Shown: positions 38,327 through 48,601, counted from the first letter of the stretch. The stretch: 64,000 bases of DNA from CAVSLM01 sp963728895 (GCA_963728895.1 CAVSLM010000007.1:186001-250000), one strand, 5' to 3'. A program made the numbers and translations. The notes: generated from the letters alone by a model not told the origin.

Positions 38327-38649
38327 TCAACCTGCCACGCACGGCGCATCGCTCCCACAGGTGTTCGTCGACCCGCCGCGCGCGGCGCGCCGCCGTGCGA
38401 GCGGGGCTGTGCACCGCGATTCTGCGGCGCGTGAGCGCCGCCGCCTTCGCGCTCCGCACAGGCATCGCGGGAACGCGGCCCTGCGGGCCGCCATCGCGCC
38501 GCCGGGAGCGACGCTCCCACAGGAGGTGTTCGTTCAACCTGCCGCGCACGGCGCCACCGCTCCCACAGGTGTTCGTTCGATCTGCCGCGCGGGCGCGCCG
38601 CCGTGGGAGCGGGGCTGTGCACCGCGATTCTGCGGCGCGTGAGCGCCGC
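38327..38649. repeat. REPIN/BIME-like inverted repeat cluster, copy set A
   Basis: Two copies of a core reading GGGGCTGTGCACCGCGATTC flanked by GCCGCC and GCGCCGC lie at 38389-38441 and 38597-38649 (period 208). Between them is GGGAGCGACGCTCCC (38504-38518), a near-palindrome. A shared segment with CGCTCCCACAGGTGTTCGT occurs at 38350-38368 and 38558-38576. The same units recur at 52.8-54.3 kb. Opposed GTGGGAGCG and CGCTCCCAC ends mark REP doublets. Confidence 0.75.
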
Positions 38650-38680
38650 GGGGGCCGTGGCCGCAGGAACCGGCAGCGGT

Positions 38681-41600
38681 TCATGATGCGCTCCACGCCG
38701 CTGCGAGCACCGGCTCCAGCTCCGCGAGCAGCTCCGGAGCCAGAGTGGTCGACCCCGCCGCCGGTGGATCGAACGCCGCCATGGCGTCGACCAGGCGCTG
38801 CACCTGATCTGCCATCAGCACCCGACCGTCCGCGGTGTGCAGCTCCTCGATCCGGAATGCGGCGCTGCGGTACCAGCCCTGTACGGTGAGCGCGTCCTCG
38901 CTGCCGATCACTGCGGCTTCGAGGTCTACGCCGCTGCGGCGGAACCACAGCTGCTCCGGGGCGATGTCATCGCCCAACCACAGCCGATCGACGCCCGCAC
39001 CGGGCAGACGCAGTGCCGCGGCGAGATCATAGTCCTGGATGGTATCGCGGCCGTCGCCGCGACCGAAGGCGTAGCCGTCGCTGCCGAGACCACCGACCAG
39101 GTAGTCGCCATCGCCCGCGGCGCCTGCCAGCAGGTCGTCTCCGGCACCTCCCCACAGCGTCTCGACACCTGTCCCGCCCTGCAGCCGGTCATTGCCGAGG
39201 CCGCCCCACAGTTGATCGCCGGTTGCGTGACCCGGATGGTTGCCGGCAGTCAACACATCATCGCCGGCACCGCCGCGCAGCAGCGCCGGTGCGCTGTTTC
39301 CCGTCAGCACATCGTCTCCCGCGCCGCCATCCAACGCGGAGCGTTTACTACCGGCAGTAAGCACGTCGTCGCCGGCACCGCCGTACAGGAAATCTGCATC
39401 CCCCTCGCTTGCGGCAACGCCACCCGTCAATGCGTCGTTACCCGCGCCACCGTAGAGCTGATCCTTGGCGCCGGGACCGGCGAAGAGCGCGTCGTCCCCC
39501 CGCTCTCCCAGCAGCACGTCATTTCCTTCCGCACCGTACAACGTGTCCTCACCATCGCCGCCGCGCAGGCGGTTGTTTTCGGAATTTCCAACAATGCGGT
39601 TGCCGAGGCCATTGCCGGTACCAGCCAGCGTTCGAGACCCCAGCAGCTGCAGGTTTTCCACCTGATCGCCAAGCGTGTAGTCGATGGTGCTCGACACATG
39701 GTCGACGCCCCCGCCGGCGGCCTCGACTACTACATCCCCGGTCGCGTCGATGTAATACTCGTCGTCGCCTGCACCGCCCTGCATGAGATCGGCGCCCGAG
39801 CCACCATCGAGACTGTCGTCTCCCGCGCCACCTTCGAGAAAATCGGCACCGGACTCGCCGAACAGTGCATCGTCGCCGTCGCCCCCGTCCAGGCGGTCGT
39901 CACCGGCACCCGCCCGCAGCACGTCGTTGCCGGAGCCGCCGTGCATCCGGTCGATGACTGCCGTCCCACTCAACAAGTCGTCGGCATCGCCTCCGTCGAG
40001 ATCGAACCCGAGCGCCAGGAGTTGCGGATAGCTCCACGTCGTTCCGTCGGCGAACTCGTAACGGTCGATGGCGTGCGCTCCGAAAACATCGGCAGCATCG
40101 AAGTTGTCGAGCTCGATTTCTCCCGCCACGGGATCCAGCCCGATGATGAGAGAACCGAGGCGCAGCCGCAGATCGCCGGTGTCGATGCCGGCTCCGAACC
40201 GCAGAACGTTTCCCGCTCCGGCCACGGCCAGGTCATCGATGCGCACGTGACCGGCACCGGCCTCGTAATCGTAGCGGTCGTTCCCGGGACCACCGATCAG
40301 GATGCCGCCTGCACCGGCAATGTCCGGTAGCATCGCGCCCTGCACGACGAACCGGTCGTCGCCGTAACCACCAATGACAATCCCATTGCTGCCTGCGGCC
40401 AGTATCAGGTAGTCGTTGCCGTTGCCGGCATCGAGTGTCGCGGTTCCGTTCATAGTGAGCCGATCATCGCCATCCCCTGCATCGACCATGCTGCCACCCG
40501 TAACGAAGATGGTGTCGGGGCCGGGGCCCGTATGGACGGGCGAGATGCCGTCCACGCTCAGGATTTCCCCCGTCGCGTTCAGCATGCCGGTCCGCGCATA
40601 CGCCAGTGCCCGCACGCTGGCGCTGTCGGCTTCCGGCTCGATTGCGTAATCGGCGGTCTGCGGCGTCACCAGGGGCAACGGCGCCGTGGCGTCCGCCGCG
40701 CGCAGTTCCTCTTCCAAGGCCGCAACCATGCCGGCGAGATCGTAGACCTGCACGTCCTCTGGTCCGATGAACTGCAGTCGCGCAACCGGTGGAGGGGTGT
40801 CGGTGAGAAAGGCATGGATCTGCGCCACGGGCTCGCCGGAGTCGAGAGCCAGCAGCAGGTCTCCGGTTTCCGTGAGCCAGGCCACGACCTGCTCCGGCGA
40901 TATGCCCTGGCCCAAAGACAGGGTGTTCGGGGCACCGGCGGGATCGGCAGCTGTGTCCCGGCGGATCTGGTCCGCACCGTCGCCGCGGTTGAACACGAAG
41001 GTATCGCCGCCGGCGGCATCGACCACCAGCAGGTCGTGGCCGGCACCCCCCGCCATCACGTCCACCCCCTCTCCGCCCTCGAGGAGATCGTCTCCCGAAC
41101 CGCCGGCGAGCGCGTCGTCTCCGGCACCTCCGTAGAGCTGGTCGTCCTGGTCGCGGCCGTCCAGCCAGTCGTTGCCCGCCTCGCCGACGATCCGGTCCGG
41201 CGCAGCGCTCGCGACCAGTACGTCGTCCCCGCTCGTGCCCCGTTGCTCGTAGTCGCCGTAGGCGACGGCGCCACCGTCGGCCGCGGCCAGGAGATCCTCG
41301 AGATCGAGCGTCGAGCCGTCGTCGAACAGGAAGCTGCGCACCGGGAACAACCCGTCGTCGATCGCGCTGCCGAGCAGACTCCCTCCATAGCCGACGTAAT
41401 AGTCGTAGTCGATCAGCACGCCTTCGTCGTCGCCGATCCCGATGGCGAGCAAATCGCGGTTGTGGGCCCCGTAGACTTCGCCGCCGCGCCGGACCTGCAC
41501 ACTGAGATCTTCCGGTGCGATGCCGGGGCCGAAGCGCAGGGTGTCGGTGGCGCGGTAGTTCCAGTTGTATTGCTGTCCGTCCCAGACGTAGTACCCCTCG

Positions 41601-44600
41601 CCGTCGGCAAGCGCGTCGACGACGATGTGATCGAACCCACCGCCACGCTGCACACGGTACTCGTCGTCGCCCCGGCCCCCGCGCAGCAGGTCGTTTCCGG
41701 GTCCACCGTTCAGTACATCGGCACCGCCACCTCCATCCAGCTCGTCTTCTCCGTCACCACCCGACAGCCAATCGTTGCCGTTCATGCCGAGCACGGCGTC
41801 GTTGCCTGCGCCTCCGCCCAGGGTGTCGTCGCCCGCGCTGCCGATGATGTACTGCGCAGCCGTACTCACATCCTGCGCGGCGGCCGACAGATACGTCGCG
41901 TCCCAAACGGTGCCATCCGAAAACTGCACCTGGGCGACCGGTACCGAGGGTGCGGTGAACCACCCGGAGAGGGTGATGCGATCGGACGTGGTATGGTTCA
42001 CCAGCACCAGATCCGACTCATTGCGCATGACCAGGAGATCTGCCGGTGTGATACCGCTGCCGAGCGCGATGCGGTTCGTTCCCGCATCCGCTCCCGATTC
42101 CAGCACCACGTCCTGGCCATGGGCGAGCTCGAAACGATACTCGTCGTCTCCCGGGCCACCCGCCAGACGATCGTTGCCCGCGCCGCCGCTCAACCGGTCA
42201 TTTCCGGACTCGCCGAACAACGCATCGCTGCCATTGCCACCCACCAGTACATCATCACCCGCACCCGCACGCAGGGTGTCTTCACCTGCACCGCCGTACA
42301 GCATGTCGGCAGCCGGAGTTCCTGTTGCGCGTCGTCGGCCATCGCGGTCCTCGACCACCACCGGCACGGGACCCAAGGACGCCAGCATCCAGGACTCGCC
42401 CTCTCCAAACTCGAGCTGCTCGATCCGAAACTCCGGACCGACGAACCACTCGCTGAGCAGCATTCGGTCGTGCGTCCCACGCAGCACGATCGCAAGTGCA
42501 TCGTTCACCCGCTCGATCATCAGATCTTCTGGCGCAAGATCCGCGGCGAGACGCACGGTGTCGAGATTTCCGGGAGAGAGATCGTCGTCCCGCACGGTCT
42601 CCTCTCCGTAGCCACGAGCGAAGAGGTAGACATCGTTGCCCAACCCACCTTCGAGCACGTCGTCGCCCTCCTGCCCATCGAGCAGGTCGTCCCCGCCCGA
42701 TCCGAGCAGGTGGTCCTCGTACGGACTGCCGAACAGTGCATCGTCCCCCGCAGTGCCAAGCACGGTCAGTGGCGGCGCCGCACGCAACAGCTCCCGGGTA
42801 TCGAGCGTCTCCCCCGCGTCGAAGGAAAATCCGGCAACCCTGCCGAACAACCCGCCGGAGACGATGGCCGCTTCCCCGGCCGGAGTCGTGAGTACGAGCT
42901 GCTGATCCCCCTGTGCGCTCAGCGCCGTTGAGAGTGTCAGCTCCGCCGAGGCCAGTCCTTCAAACTTCAGGTCTCCCAGACCGGACTGCGCATCGACGTA
43001 GTCACTGCCCGAGCCCCTGCGTGTGATGATCCGGTCGTCGGCATCGGCAATGATCCGGTCAGTGCCGGGGCCGCCATCGAGCAGGTCGGCGCCGGAGCCG
43101 CCGGCCAGTACATCTTCGCCTGCACCGCCAGACAGGTAATCGTCCCCCGCCTGTCCCGCCAGCCAGTCGTCGTCCGTACCGCCCAGTATCGTGTCGGCGC
43201 CGTCGCCACCCCAAAGGATGTCTGCACCGTCTTCGCCGAGCAGGATGTCATCGCCCTCATCGCCTTCCATGCGATCCGCACCCTGACCGCCCGCGAGATA
43301 GTCGGCGCCGCCGCCTCCTCCGATCAGATCCGGCCCATCGCCCCCGTCCAACGTGTCTTCATCCGCTCCACCGGCAAGCCAATCCGAACCCGTACCGCCT
43401 TCCAGTCGATCCCGACCGGTGCCGCCGTACAGCTCGTCGTCTCCCGCGTCACCGAAGAGTGTGTCGTCCCCGTCGTCGCCGGCAAGGATGTCCTCGCCGT
43501 CGCCACCCGAGAGTTGGTCGTCTCCCTTGCCTATGGCCGGGGTCAGGTCTCCATCGCCTTGGAGCACGTCATCGCCGGCACCTCCGAACAGCAGGTCGTC
43601 ACCGCCCTCGCCCCAGAGCGCGTCGTCGCCGGTACCACCATCCAGATAGTCATCGCCCCAGGACCTGTAAGCGAGTGCCATTTCCAGGGAAACGTGACTG
43701 TCGCCCGCCAGACGGTCGTCCCCGGCACCGCCGAACAGTTGGTCGCCGTCATCTCCTCCGGCGAGTACGTCGGCGCCATCTTCCCCGTAGAGCCAGTCTT
43801 CTCCGGTCAGGCCGAACAGGCTGTCGTTGCCTGGTCCGCCATAGAGCAGGTCCCCGTCTCCCACCTCCTGCGCATCCGCGCCCACGGAAATCGGCATGAA
43901 GTCAGGCAGGAACGGGGTCGAAAGGTCTATGGTCCAATCGTGCGCGTTGGCGACATAGTCATCGTCTCCGTCCAGCACGTCGTCTCCCGCACCGCCCAGC
44001 ACGACATCGCGCCCGCCTCCTCCGAACAGCGCGTCATGCGCCGAGCTGCCGACGACGAGGTCCGCACCCAGTCCACCGGTCAACCAATCGCCCGGCGCGT
44101 CCAGCAGCGTTCCACCCGTGAAGCCGGCGTAGGAGGTCGGAACGCCCGCCTGCACTGCGAACAATTGATCGGCGCCTGCACCGCCATCGAGAATGTCGCT
44201 GCCGGCACCGCCCTCCAATACATCGTCGCCACCACGTCCCTCCAATCGATCGGTCAGCTGACCACCGGAAACAAGATCGTTACCGTCGCTGCCGTAGAGC
44301 TGGTCCGCGACCGGACGCGAGCCGAGCGCAGGATCGACAATGCGGTTGCCGAGGTCGTCGTAGTGGTACTGCGTAGCGGGACCTGGGTCGAAGTCGACCG
44401 GTTCGTAGTCTCCGATGATGGCGCGCGACGCGGCCGGCGGTTCCGCCGCATTTCCGTCCTCGAGCGTGATACCGAGGTCGCCGTTGTGAAAATCCTCCAC
44501 GAGCAGGCGGCCCGACGCTGCCGTGATCAACAGCGCGTCCGCGAGGTCGGCACCGCGCAGCCAGGTGAATCCGACGGTTCCGTCCTCCCCAACATAGGTG

Positions 44601-46312
44601 TCGTCCCCACTGCGACTGCCACCGGTCACACGGACGCCGCCGATTCGAAGTTCCCCGAGGCCGTCGCTGTCGACTATGCGATCGAAGCCATCGCCCGCCT
44701 GATATTCGTAGCGATCGTAGCCGTATCCACCGCTCAACAGGTCACTCCCGGCACCACCGCGCAGCGCATCGTTGCCGGCGTCGCCCTCCAGGTAGTCCGC
44801 ACCGCCGTATCCGGTGAGTATGTCGTCACCGTCACCACCGTATAGCCGGTCCGGGTACATACCCCCCGACAGTTGCTCTTCTGCGATTTCCCCCTGCTCG
44901 CTGCCAAATATGATCTGAGGCAATCCGTCCCTGGGAAGTGAACGGACGTCGACATCCGATCCGAGCCAGACCTCGTACCCCGTCGCGAGATCCTGCAAAT
45001 GCAAAGGCTGGCGATCGTAGTATGGCCAGACCTGGTCGGCGTCGTCCCGAACAGCCAATGTGAGCTTCCATTCGAGCAGGGTCGCACGATCGAGCAGATA
45101 GTCACGCGATGGCGCGTCCGTGCCCGCGCCATCGGATGGATACAGATCGTCGTCCCCTACGATGACCAAGGGGTCGAGCTCCTGCAATGCGTGACGATAG
45201 GCCGGATCTGTCACCGCGGCCGCTGCCAACTCCGTGTCCGATTGACCGGAAAGCGCGACCAGCTGCGCCGGCGGTCGTTGCGTGATCAACTGTTCCAATT
45301 CGGCGGCTCTTACATACAACGCCTCGCGATCGTCCAATCCCACCGAACCGTCCACGCCATAGATTCTTCCGAGGGTTTTCAGCATGCTCTCCAGGGTTTC
45401 CCGGGGACTGGCCGATCCTGCGGCGAGAATGCTGTTCAGATCCTCCAGACTCACGGTGGGGTCGATATCCGTCAGCAGGCTGTACAGCCGCAGAGAGTCT
45501 GTCAGCAAGGCAATCGAGTGATTTTCTTTAATGGTCGGGGCCTGATCTTCGATGAAGATGTCGAGACGTTCCCCAGGCACGTCGTGTAGCTGCGAAATGA
45601 TCTCCGGGCCCGCTTCACCGTTGATATTGCTGATCCGAGCCGAGGGAAACTCGGGAGCACCGCCCAGGGAAGAAAAGAATCCGTTGACTTCCAGGGTGTC
45701 CCGTAAGCCGGGTGCGTTGAAGACATACGCGTGTTCCAGGCGCTCAGGAAAAAGGCGTGCGAAGGCGAGCGCCAGATGCCCACCGAGGGAATGGCCCGTT
45801 ACGTTGACCCGGGCCTCCGGCGGAATGATGCCCAGACCGGCTGCGCTGCCGATGAGCGCATATTCGGGCGGATCTGTCGTGCCGTTGTTTGGATTGGCAA
45901 TCTCGATCCATTGCGCAACGGCTTCGTTTGCCGGCGTGTACAGCCGCTGAACGTAGTTGTAGAGGGAGTAGATCTGATTACGCGAGTAGCCCGCCTGTGC
46001 AACCCACAACAGGTCTTCGACAAGGTCGATCGGTTCGTCTGTCCCACGTATGGCAATCGTGATCTCGCCCGTCGCATTGTTTCGGAAGGTGGTGGCGGAG
46101 AAGCCCGTGGCATCATCGGGAAGATGATGGTAGACAGTGAAACCGGCGTTCGGATCAGTGAATGCTTCCGCTTGGGCGGAACTGAAGTCTCCGCTACCCG
46201 ACACCTGCAAAGCGGTAGACACCATCGCACGGTCATAATTTCCACTTTCGAAGTTCGCGTATGCTGCCTGCGACAGTTCGGCGTTCTGAAAGTAAGTTTC
46301 CGACTGAGACAT
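38681..46312 (-). CDS. Giant RTX protein with N-terminal lipase/esterase domain
   Basis: A 2543-residue secreted calcium-binding protein. Residues 1-300 form an alpha/beta-hydrolase: oxyanion/loop region IRGTDEPIDLVEDLLWVAQ, nucleophile elbow VTGHSLGGHLAL with Ser175 (GxSxG), and likely catalytic His265 in KENHSIALL. Long arrays of RTX nonapeptides (GGxGxDxLx, such as LYGGDGDDILTGYGGADYLE) begin near 490 and recur to about 2440, interrupted by haemolysin-type calcium-binding-related domains (LLSEWFVGPEFRIEQLEF; ITLSGWFTAPSV; LTVQGWYRSAAF). The last 60 residues, LVDAMAAFDPPAAGS, match RTX secretion tails. Shine-Dalgarno AGGAG precedes the ATG. HlyB/HlyD-type genes upstream are the probable exporter. 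Substrate (lipid or phospholipid ester) unproven. Confidence 0.9.
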   Translation of the reverse strand: MSQSETYFQNAELSQAAYANFESGNYDRAMVSTALQVSGSGDFSSAQAEAFTDPNAGFTVYHHLPDDATGFSATTFRNNATGEITIAIRGTDEPIDLVEDLLWVAQAGYSRNQIYSLYNYVQRLYTPANEAVAQWIEIANPNNGTTDPPEYALIGSAAGLGIIPPEARVNVTGHSLGGHLALAFARLFPERLEHAYVFNAPGLRDTLEVNGFFSSLGGAPEFPSARISNINGEAGPEIISQLHDVPGERLDIFIEDQAPTIKENHSIALLTDSLRLYSLLTDIDPTVSLEDLNSILAAGSASPRETLESMLKTLGRIYGVDGSVGLDDREALYVRAAELEQLITQRPPAQLVALSGQSDTELAAAAVTDPAYRHALQELDPLVIVGDDDLYPSDGAGTDAPSRDYLLDRATLLEWKLTLAVRDDADQVWPYYDRQPLHLQDLATGYEVWLGSDVDVRSLPRDGLPQIIFGSEQGEIAEEQLSGGMYPDRLYGGDGDDILTGYGGADYLEGDAGNDALRGGAGSDLLSGGYGYDRYEYQAGDGFDRIVDSDGLGELRIGGVRVTGGSRSGDDTYVGEDGTVGFTWLRGADLADALLITAASGRLLVEDFHNGDLGITLEDGNAAEPPAASRAIIGDYEPVDFDPGPATQYHYDDLGNRIVDPALGSRPVADQLYGSDGNDLVSGGQLTDRLEGRGGDDVLEGGAGSDILDGGAGADQLFAVQAGVPTSYAGFTGGTLLDAPGDWLTGGLGADLVVGSSAHDALFGGGGRDVVLGGAGDDVLDGDDDYVANAHDWTIDLSTPFLPDFMPISVGADAQEVGDGDLLYGGPGNDSLFGLTGEDWLYGEDGADVLAGGDDGDQLFGGAGDDRLAGDSHVSLEMALAYRSWGDDYLDGGTGDDALWGEGGDDLLFGGAGDDVLQGDGDLTPAIGKGDDQLSGGDGEDILAGDDGDDTLFGDAGDDELYGGTGRDRLEGGTGSDWLAGGADEDTLDGGDGPDLIGGGGGADYLAGGQGADRMEGDEGDDILLGEDGADILWGGDGADTILGGTDDDWLAGQAGDDYLSGGAGEDVLAGGSGADLLDGGPGTDRIIADADDRIITRRGSGSDYVDAQSGLGDLKFEGLASAELTLSTALSAQGDQQLVLTTPAGEAAIVSGGLFGRVAGFSFDAGETLDTRELLRAAPPLTVLGTAGDDALFGSPYEDHLLGSGGDDLLDGQEGDDVLEGGLGNDVYLFARGYGEETVRDDDLSPGNLDTVRLAADLAPEDLMIERVNDALAIVLRGTHDRMLLSEWFVGPEFRIEQLEFGEGESWMLASLGPVPVVVEDRDGRRRATGTPAADMLYGGAGEDTLRAGAGDDVLVGGNGSDALFGESGNDRLSGGAGNDRLAGGPGDDEYRFELAHGQDVVLESGADAGTNRIALGSGITPADLLVMRNESDLVLVNHTTSDRITLSGWFTAPSVPVAQVQFSDGTVWDATYLSAAAQDVSTAAQYIIGSAGDDTLGGGAGNDAVLGMNGNDWLSGGDGEDELDGGGGADVLNGGPGNDLLRGGRGDDEYRVQRGGGFDHIVVDALADGEGYYVWDGQQYNWNYRATDTLRFGPGIAPEDLSVQVRRGGEVYGAHNRDLLAIGIGDDEGVLIDYDYYVGYGGSLLGSAIDDGLFPVRSFLFDDGSTLDLEDLLAAADGGAVAYGDYEQRGTSGDDVLVASAAPDRIVGEAGNDWLDGRDQDDQLYGGAGDDALAGGSGDDLLEGGEGVDVMAGGAGHDLLVVDAAGGDTFVFNRGDGADQIRRDTAADPAGAPNTLSLGQGISPEQVVAWLTETGDLLLALDSGEPVAQIHAFLTDTPPPVARLQFIGPEDVQVYDLAGMVAALEEELRAADATAPLPLVTPQTADYAIEPEADSASVRALAYARTGMLNATGEILSVDGISPVHTGPGPDTIFVTGGSMVDAGDGDDRLTMNGTATLDAGNGNDYLILAAGSNGIVIGGYGDDRFVVQGAMLPDIAGAGGILIGGPGNDRYDYEAGAGHVRIDDLAVAGAGNVLRFGAGIDTGDLRLRLGSLIIGLDPVAGEIELDNFDAADVFGAHAIDRYEFADGTTWSYPQLLALGFDLDGGDADDLLSGTAVIDRMHGGSGNDVLRAGAGDDRLDGGDGDDALFGESGADFLEGGAGDDSLDGGSGADLMQGGAGDDEYYIDATGDVVVEAAGGGVDHVSSTIDYTLGDQVENLQLLGSRTLAGTGNGLGNRIVGNSENNRLRGGDGEDTLYGAEGNDVLLGERGDDALFAGPGAKDQLYGGAGNDALTGGVAASEGDADFLYGGAGDDVLTAGSKRSALDGGAGDDVLTGNSAPALLRGGAGDDVLTAGNHPGHATGDQLWGGLGNDRLQGGTGVETLWGGAGDDLLAGAAGDGDYLVGGLGSDGYAFGRGDGRDTIQDYDLAAALRLPGAGVDRLWLGDDIAPEQLWFRRSGVDLEAAVIGSEDALTVQGWYRSAAFRIEELHTADGRVLMADQVQRLVDAMAAFDPPAAGSTTLAPELLAELEPVLAAAWSAS

Positions 46313-46330
46313 CCTTGTCTCCTAACTAAT

Positions 46331-46966
46331 TCACGGCGTCTCCGAGCGGAGTGCCGAAAATAAACGAGTCAGGCTATCCTGCCGAGAGCAGGATACTTGC
46401 CCCCCCAAAATCGGCCTAAGCCATCTTCGTAGCCAGCCACCAGAAGATGTGAACTGAGTTCTCGTGGCAAGAACTCGGTTCGTCTTAGCATCAACCACGG
46501 TCCACTGATGGCGCATCACAGTGAAATGCATGGGAACCTTGAGCTCGGACCGCACTCTGTATCTGCTCATCATTTGAGGGACCTCAATTTTCGTGAGATC
46601 ACCCTCCTGATCTAGACTCACGCGAAACACGTGATTTCCGTAGCTTTCTTCCACGTATCGGTAACCGTGCTTTTGAAGGAACTCCTTGCTCGAAACTCCG
46701 TTCGCCGCGATTCCCTCGACACCCCATGCGACGTTCCGCACGAGGGTTCCGCCGTACAAATCGCACATATGGGACAGGTACATCTGATCCGGGAAAATGT
46801 CCCAGAGAGGAGCCAGTAAGAGACCCAATAGTACTGTCGCGAATACAAGACGCGGTCTCCTATGTCTCTTCTTCGATTGGCTAATTCGCCTTGCTATGTA
46901 TACTGCAAGGCCAATCGAAAGAGCCAGATACGCTACAGCGCCAGTGAGAACCAAGAGCCCCATCAT
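46331..46966 (-). CDS. Two-TM membrane protein of unknown function, candidate immunity protein for the RTX hydrolase
   Basis: A 211-residue protein with TM segments near 4-26 (LLVLTGAVAYLALSIGLAVYI) and 39-54 (LVFATVLLGLLLAPLW), then a 155-residue soluble domain with MCDLYGGTLVRNVAWGVEGI, KHGYRYVEESYGNH and FTVMRHQWTVVDAKTNRVL. I know no named family for certain; the CxxYGG..V..VEGI block resembles membrane-bound immunity partners of secreted phospholipases, which is an impression only. It lies 18 nt upstream of the RTX gene, is lower in GC than neighbours, and is probably cotranscribed. Alternatives: accessory export factor or unrelated passenger. Either of two adjacent ATGs may be used. Confidence 0.75.
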   Translation of the reverse strand: MMGLLVLTGAVAYLALSIGLAVYIARRISQSKKRHRRPRLVFATVLLGLLLAPLWDIFPDQMYLSHMCDLYGGTLVRNVAWGVEGIAANGVSSKEFLQKHGYRYVEESYGNHVFRVSLDQEGDLTKIEVPQMMSRYRVRSELKVPMHFTVMRHQWTVVDAKTNRVLATRTQFTSSGGWLRRWLRPILGGQVSCSRQDSLTRLFSALRSETP

Positions 46967-47038
46967 AAGTTCGTCGTTCTCCGATCAATTAGAGGAGATC
47001 CATACCTCCTGAACGTAGGCACATCTTTGGTCATCATC

Positions 47039-48601
47039 TTATCTCTCCCGCCCTGCCTCGCTCGCATGTTGAAGCACCGGGCTTAGCAGGAACTCGATGA
47101 TGCGGCGTTTACCGGTCTTCACTTCGACTGTCACGGCCATTCCCGGCGTGAGGTGCTCCAACAGACCCGCGGGTAAGGAACGGTCCCGCTTGAGTCTCAC
47201 CCGGATGGGATAAACGGAACCGGTCTTTTCATCCGCTATGGTGTCGCGCGAGACCTGAACTACGGTTGCTGGCAGTGTGCCGAAACGCGTGAACGGAAAC
47301 GCATCCACTTTTACTTCGGCCGCTGCGCCGGTTTCAACGAATCCGATCTCACGGTTGGGCAACGCCGCTTCGACTTCGACCTCGACGTCCAGCGGAACGA
47401 CTGTCATGAGCTGCTGGGCGGAAGTGACAACGCCTCCAATCGTGTGCACCGCAAGCTTGGCGACGGTTCCGGTGATGGGCGCTCGAAGTTGCCGGCGACC
47501 GGCCCGATGCGCGGCCTTGGCGTCTTCTTGCTCCAGCTGTTGGATGCGCTGCTCCACCTCCGCGAGCTCGCTAACGGTTCTCCCGCGAAACTGCGCCCGC
47601 AGGGCGGACAATTGCTGTCGCGCTTCCTCCACACCTGCACGACGCTCCCTCAGCAGGGCCCGCTGTACCTTCAAGTCCTCCCGCTTTTCCATCCAGGACT
47701 GCTTGATCTCCAGATAGGTGTAACTTGCGACCAGGTTACGATCGTTCAACACCTTGACGGCCTGCACGCGGGTCTCCATCAGTGGCAGGACCGCCTCGAG
47801 CTTGCGAACTTCTGCCGCCGTGCCGTCGACCTCCGCCTGACGCCGAAGCACTTCACTCGCAAGCCCCTGGGCGCGGGCCGCGTATTCCTGGAGCTGCTCC
47901 ACCAACAACCGGCGGTGCAACGCGTTTGCAGCGTCCATGATGGCGGGGTCGACCGGCAGTGCATCGACTCGCCGACGGAGCGCCTCCAGGGCGGTCCGCA
48001 CATAGTCCGCCGCGGCCTCCCCTGACGAAATCGTGCGGTGAGGTTCGTTCTCGTTGTCTTTCGCCCCCAGCACTGCAAGCTGAGCCTGCAGGCGCGCCTG
48101 TTTCAAACGAGCCGAGGCCAGCTCGAAGGCCGTGCGCTGCCGATCGGCTTGCGTCTCCGTCGGATCGAGCTCCAGGAGCACGTCTCCGGTGCGTACCCGC
48201 TCACCGTCCGTCACGTTGATGCTCCGGATGACCCCGCTTTCCAGTGGCTGGATCAGCTTCACGTGACCGCTCGGAACCACTCTCCCCCGCGCCACGGCAA
48301 CAATGTCGACTTCCCCCATCACCGCCCAGATGACAGCAAGCGTTGCAAGACACATCAGCAGCCACGCCAAAGCCCGCCCCAGCGGTGGCGGCGGAGTCTC
48401 CTGGATCTCCAGCAGCGCGGGCAGGAACTCGCTATGGCCTGCGGGTTGCCTGCGCTGCATTGCCAACCTCACCAACCAGCCCGGCAAACGGGGCGCGTTG
48501 AGCCGATCGGTGGCATGTTCAATGGACCGCCCGCGCAACCGGCGCGGTTTGATACGTCCACATCTGCGCATATCGTCCGTCGCGCCGCACCAGCTCGTCA
48601 T
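47039..48601 (-). CDS. Type I secretion membrane fusion protein (HlyD family)
   Basis: A periplasmic adaptor: TM helix near residues 77-95 (RALAWLLMCLATLAVIWAV), a biotinyl-lipoyl half (GHVKLIQPLESGVIRSINV, DVLLELDPTETQADRQRT), a long coiled-coil hairpin (about 145-365), the second lipoyl half APITGTVAKLAVHTIGGVVT, and a beta-barrel ending TPGMAVTVEVKTGKRRIIEF, the HlyD C-terminal signature. It bridges HlyB to a TolC-like channel not in this window. The ATG at 48601 lies inside hlyB (83-nt overlap) with CAGGGG upstream; the true start may be later, since the first 35 residues look atypical. Confidence 0.9.
   Translation of the reverse strand: MTSWCGATDDMRRCGRIKPRRLRGRSIEHATDRLNAPRLPGWLVRLAMQRRQPAGHSEFLPALLEIQETPPPPLGRALAWLLMCLATLAVIWAVMGEVDIVAVARGRVVPSGHVKLIQPLESGVIRSINVTDGERVRTGDVLLELDPTETQADRQRTAFELASARLKQARLQAQLAVLGAKDNENEPHRTISSGEAAADYVRTALEALRRRVDALPVDPAIMDAANALHRRLLVEQLQEYAARAQGLASEVLRRQAEVDGTAAEVRKLEAVLPLMETRVQAVKVLNDRNLVASYTYLEIKQSWMEKREDLKVQRALLRERRAGVEEARQQLSALRAQFRGRTVSELAEVEQRIQQLEQEDAKAAHRAGRRQLRAPITGTVAKLAVHTIGGVVTSAQQLMTVVPLDVEVEVEAALPNREIGFVETGAAAEVKVDAFPFTRFGTLPATVVQVSRDTIADEKTGSVYPIRVRLKRDRSLPAGLLEHLTPGMAVTVEVKTGKRRIIEFLLSPVLQHASEAGRER

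Noticed and set aside
40532..42931. Long plus-strand open frame (799 codons) opposite the RTX gene
   Set aside because: It is antisense to RTX repeats; the codon bias of the repeats keeps this frame open, and its translation has no domain motif.
38800..44900. Short-period DNA repeats resembling a CRISPR or minisatellite array
   Set aside because: The period matches 27-nt codon units encoding RTX nonapeptides with varying third bases, not identical repeats with unique spacers.
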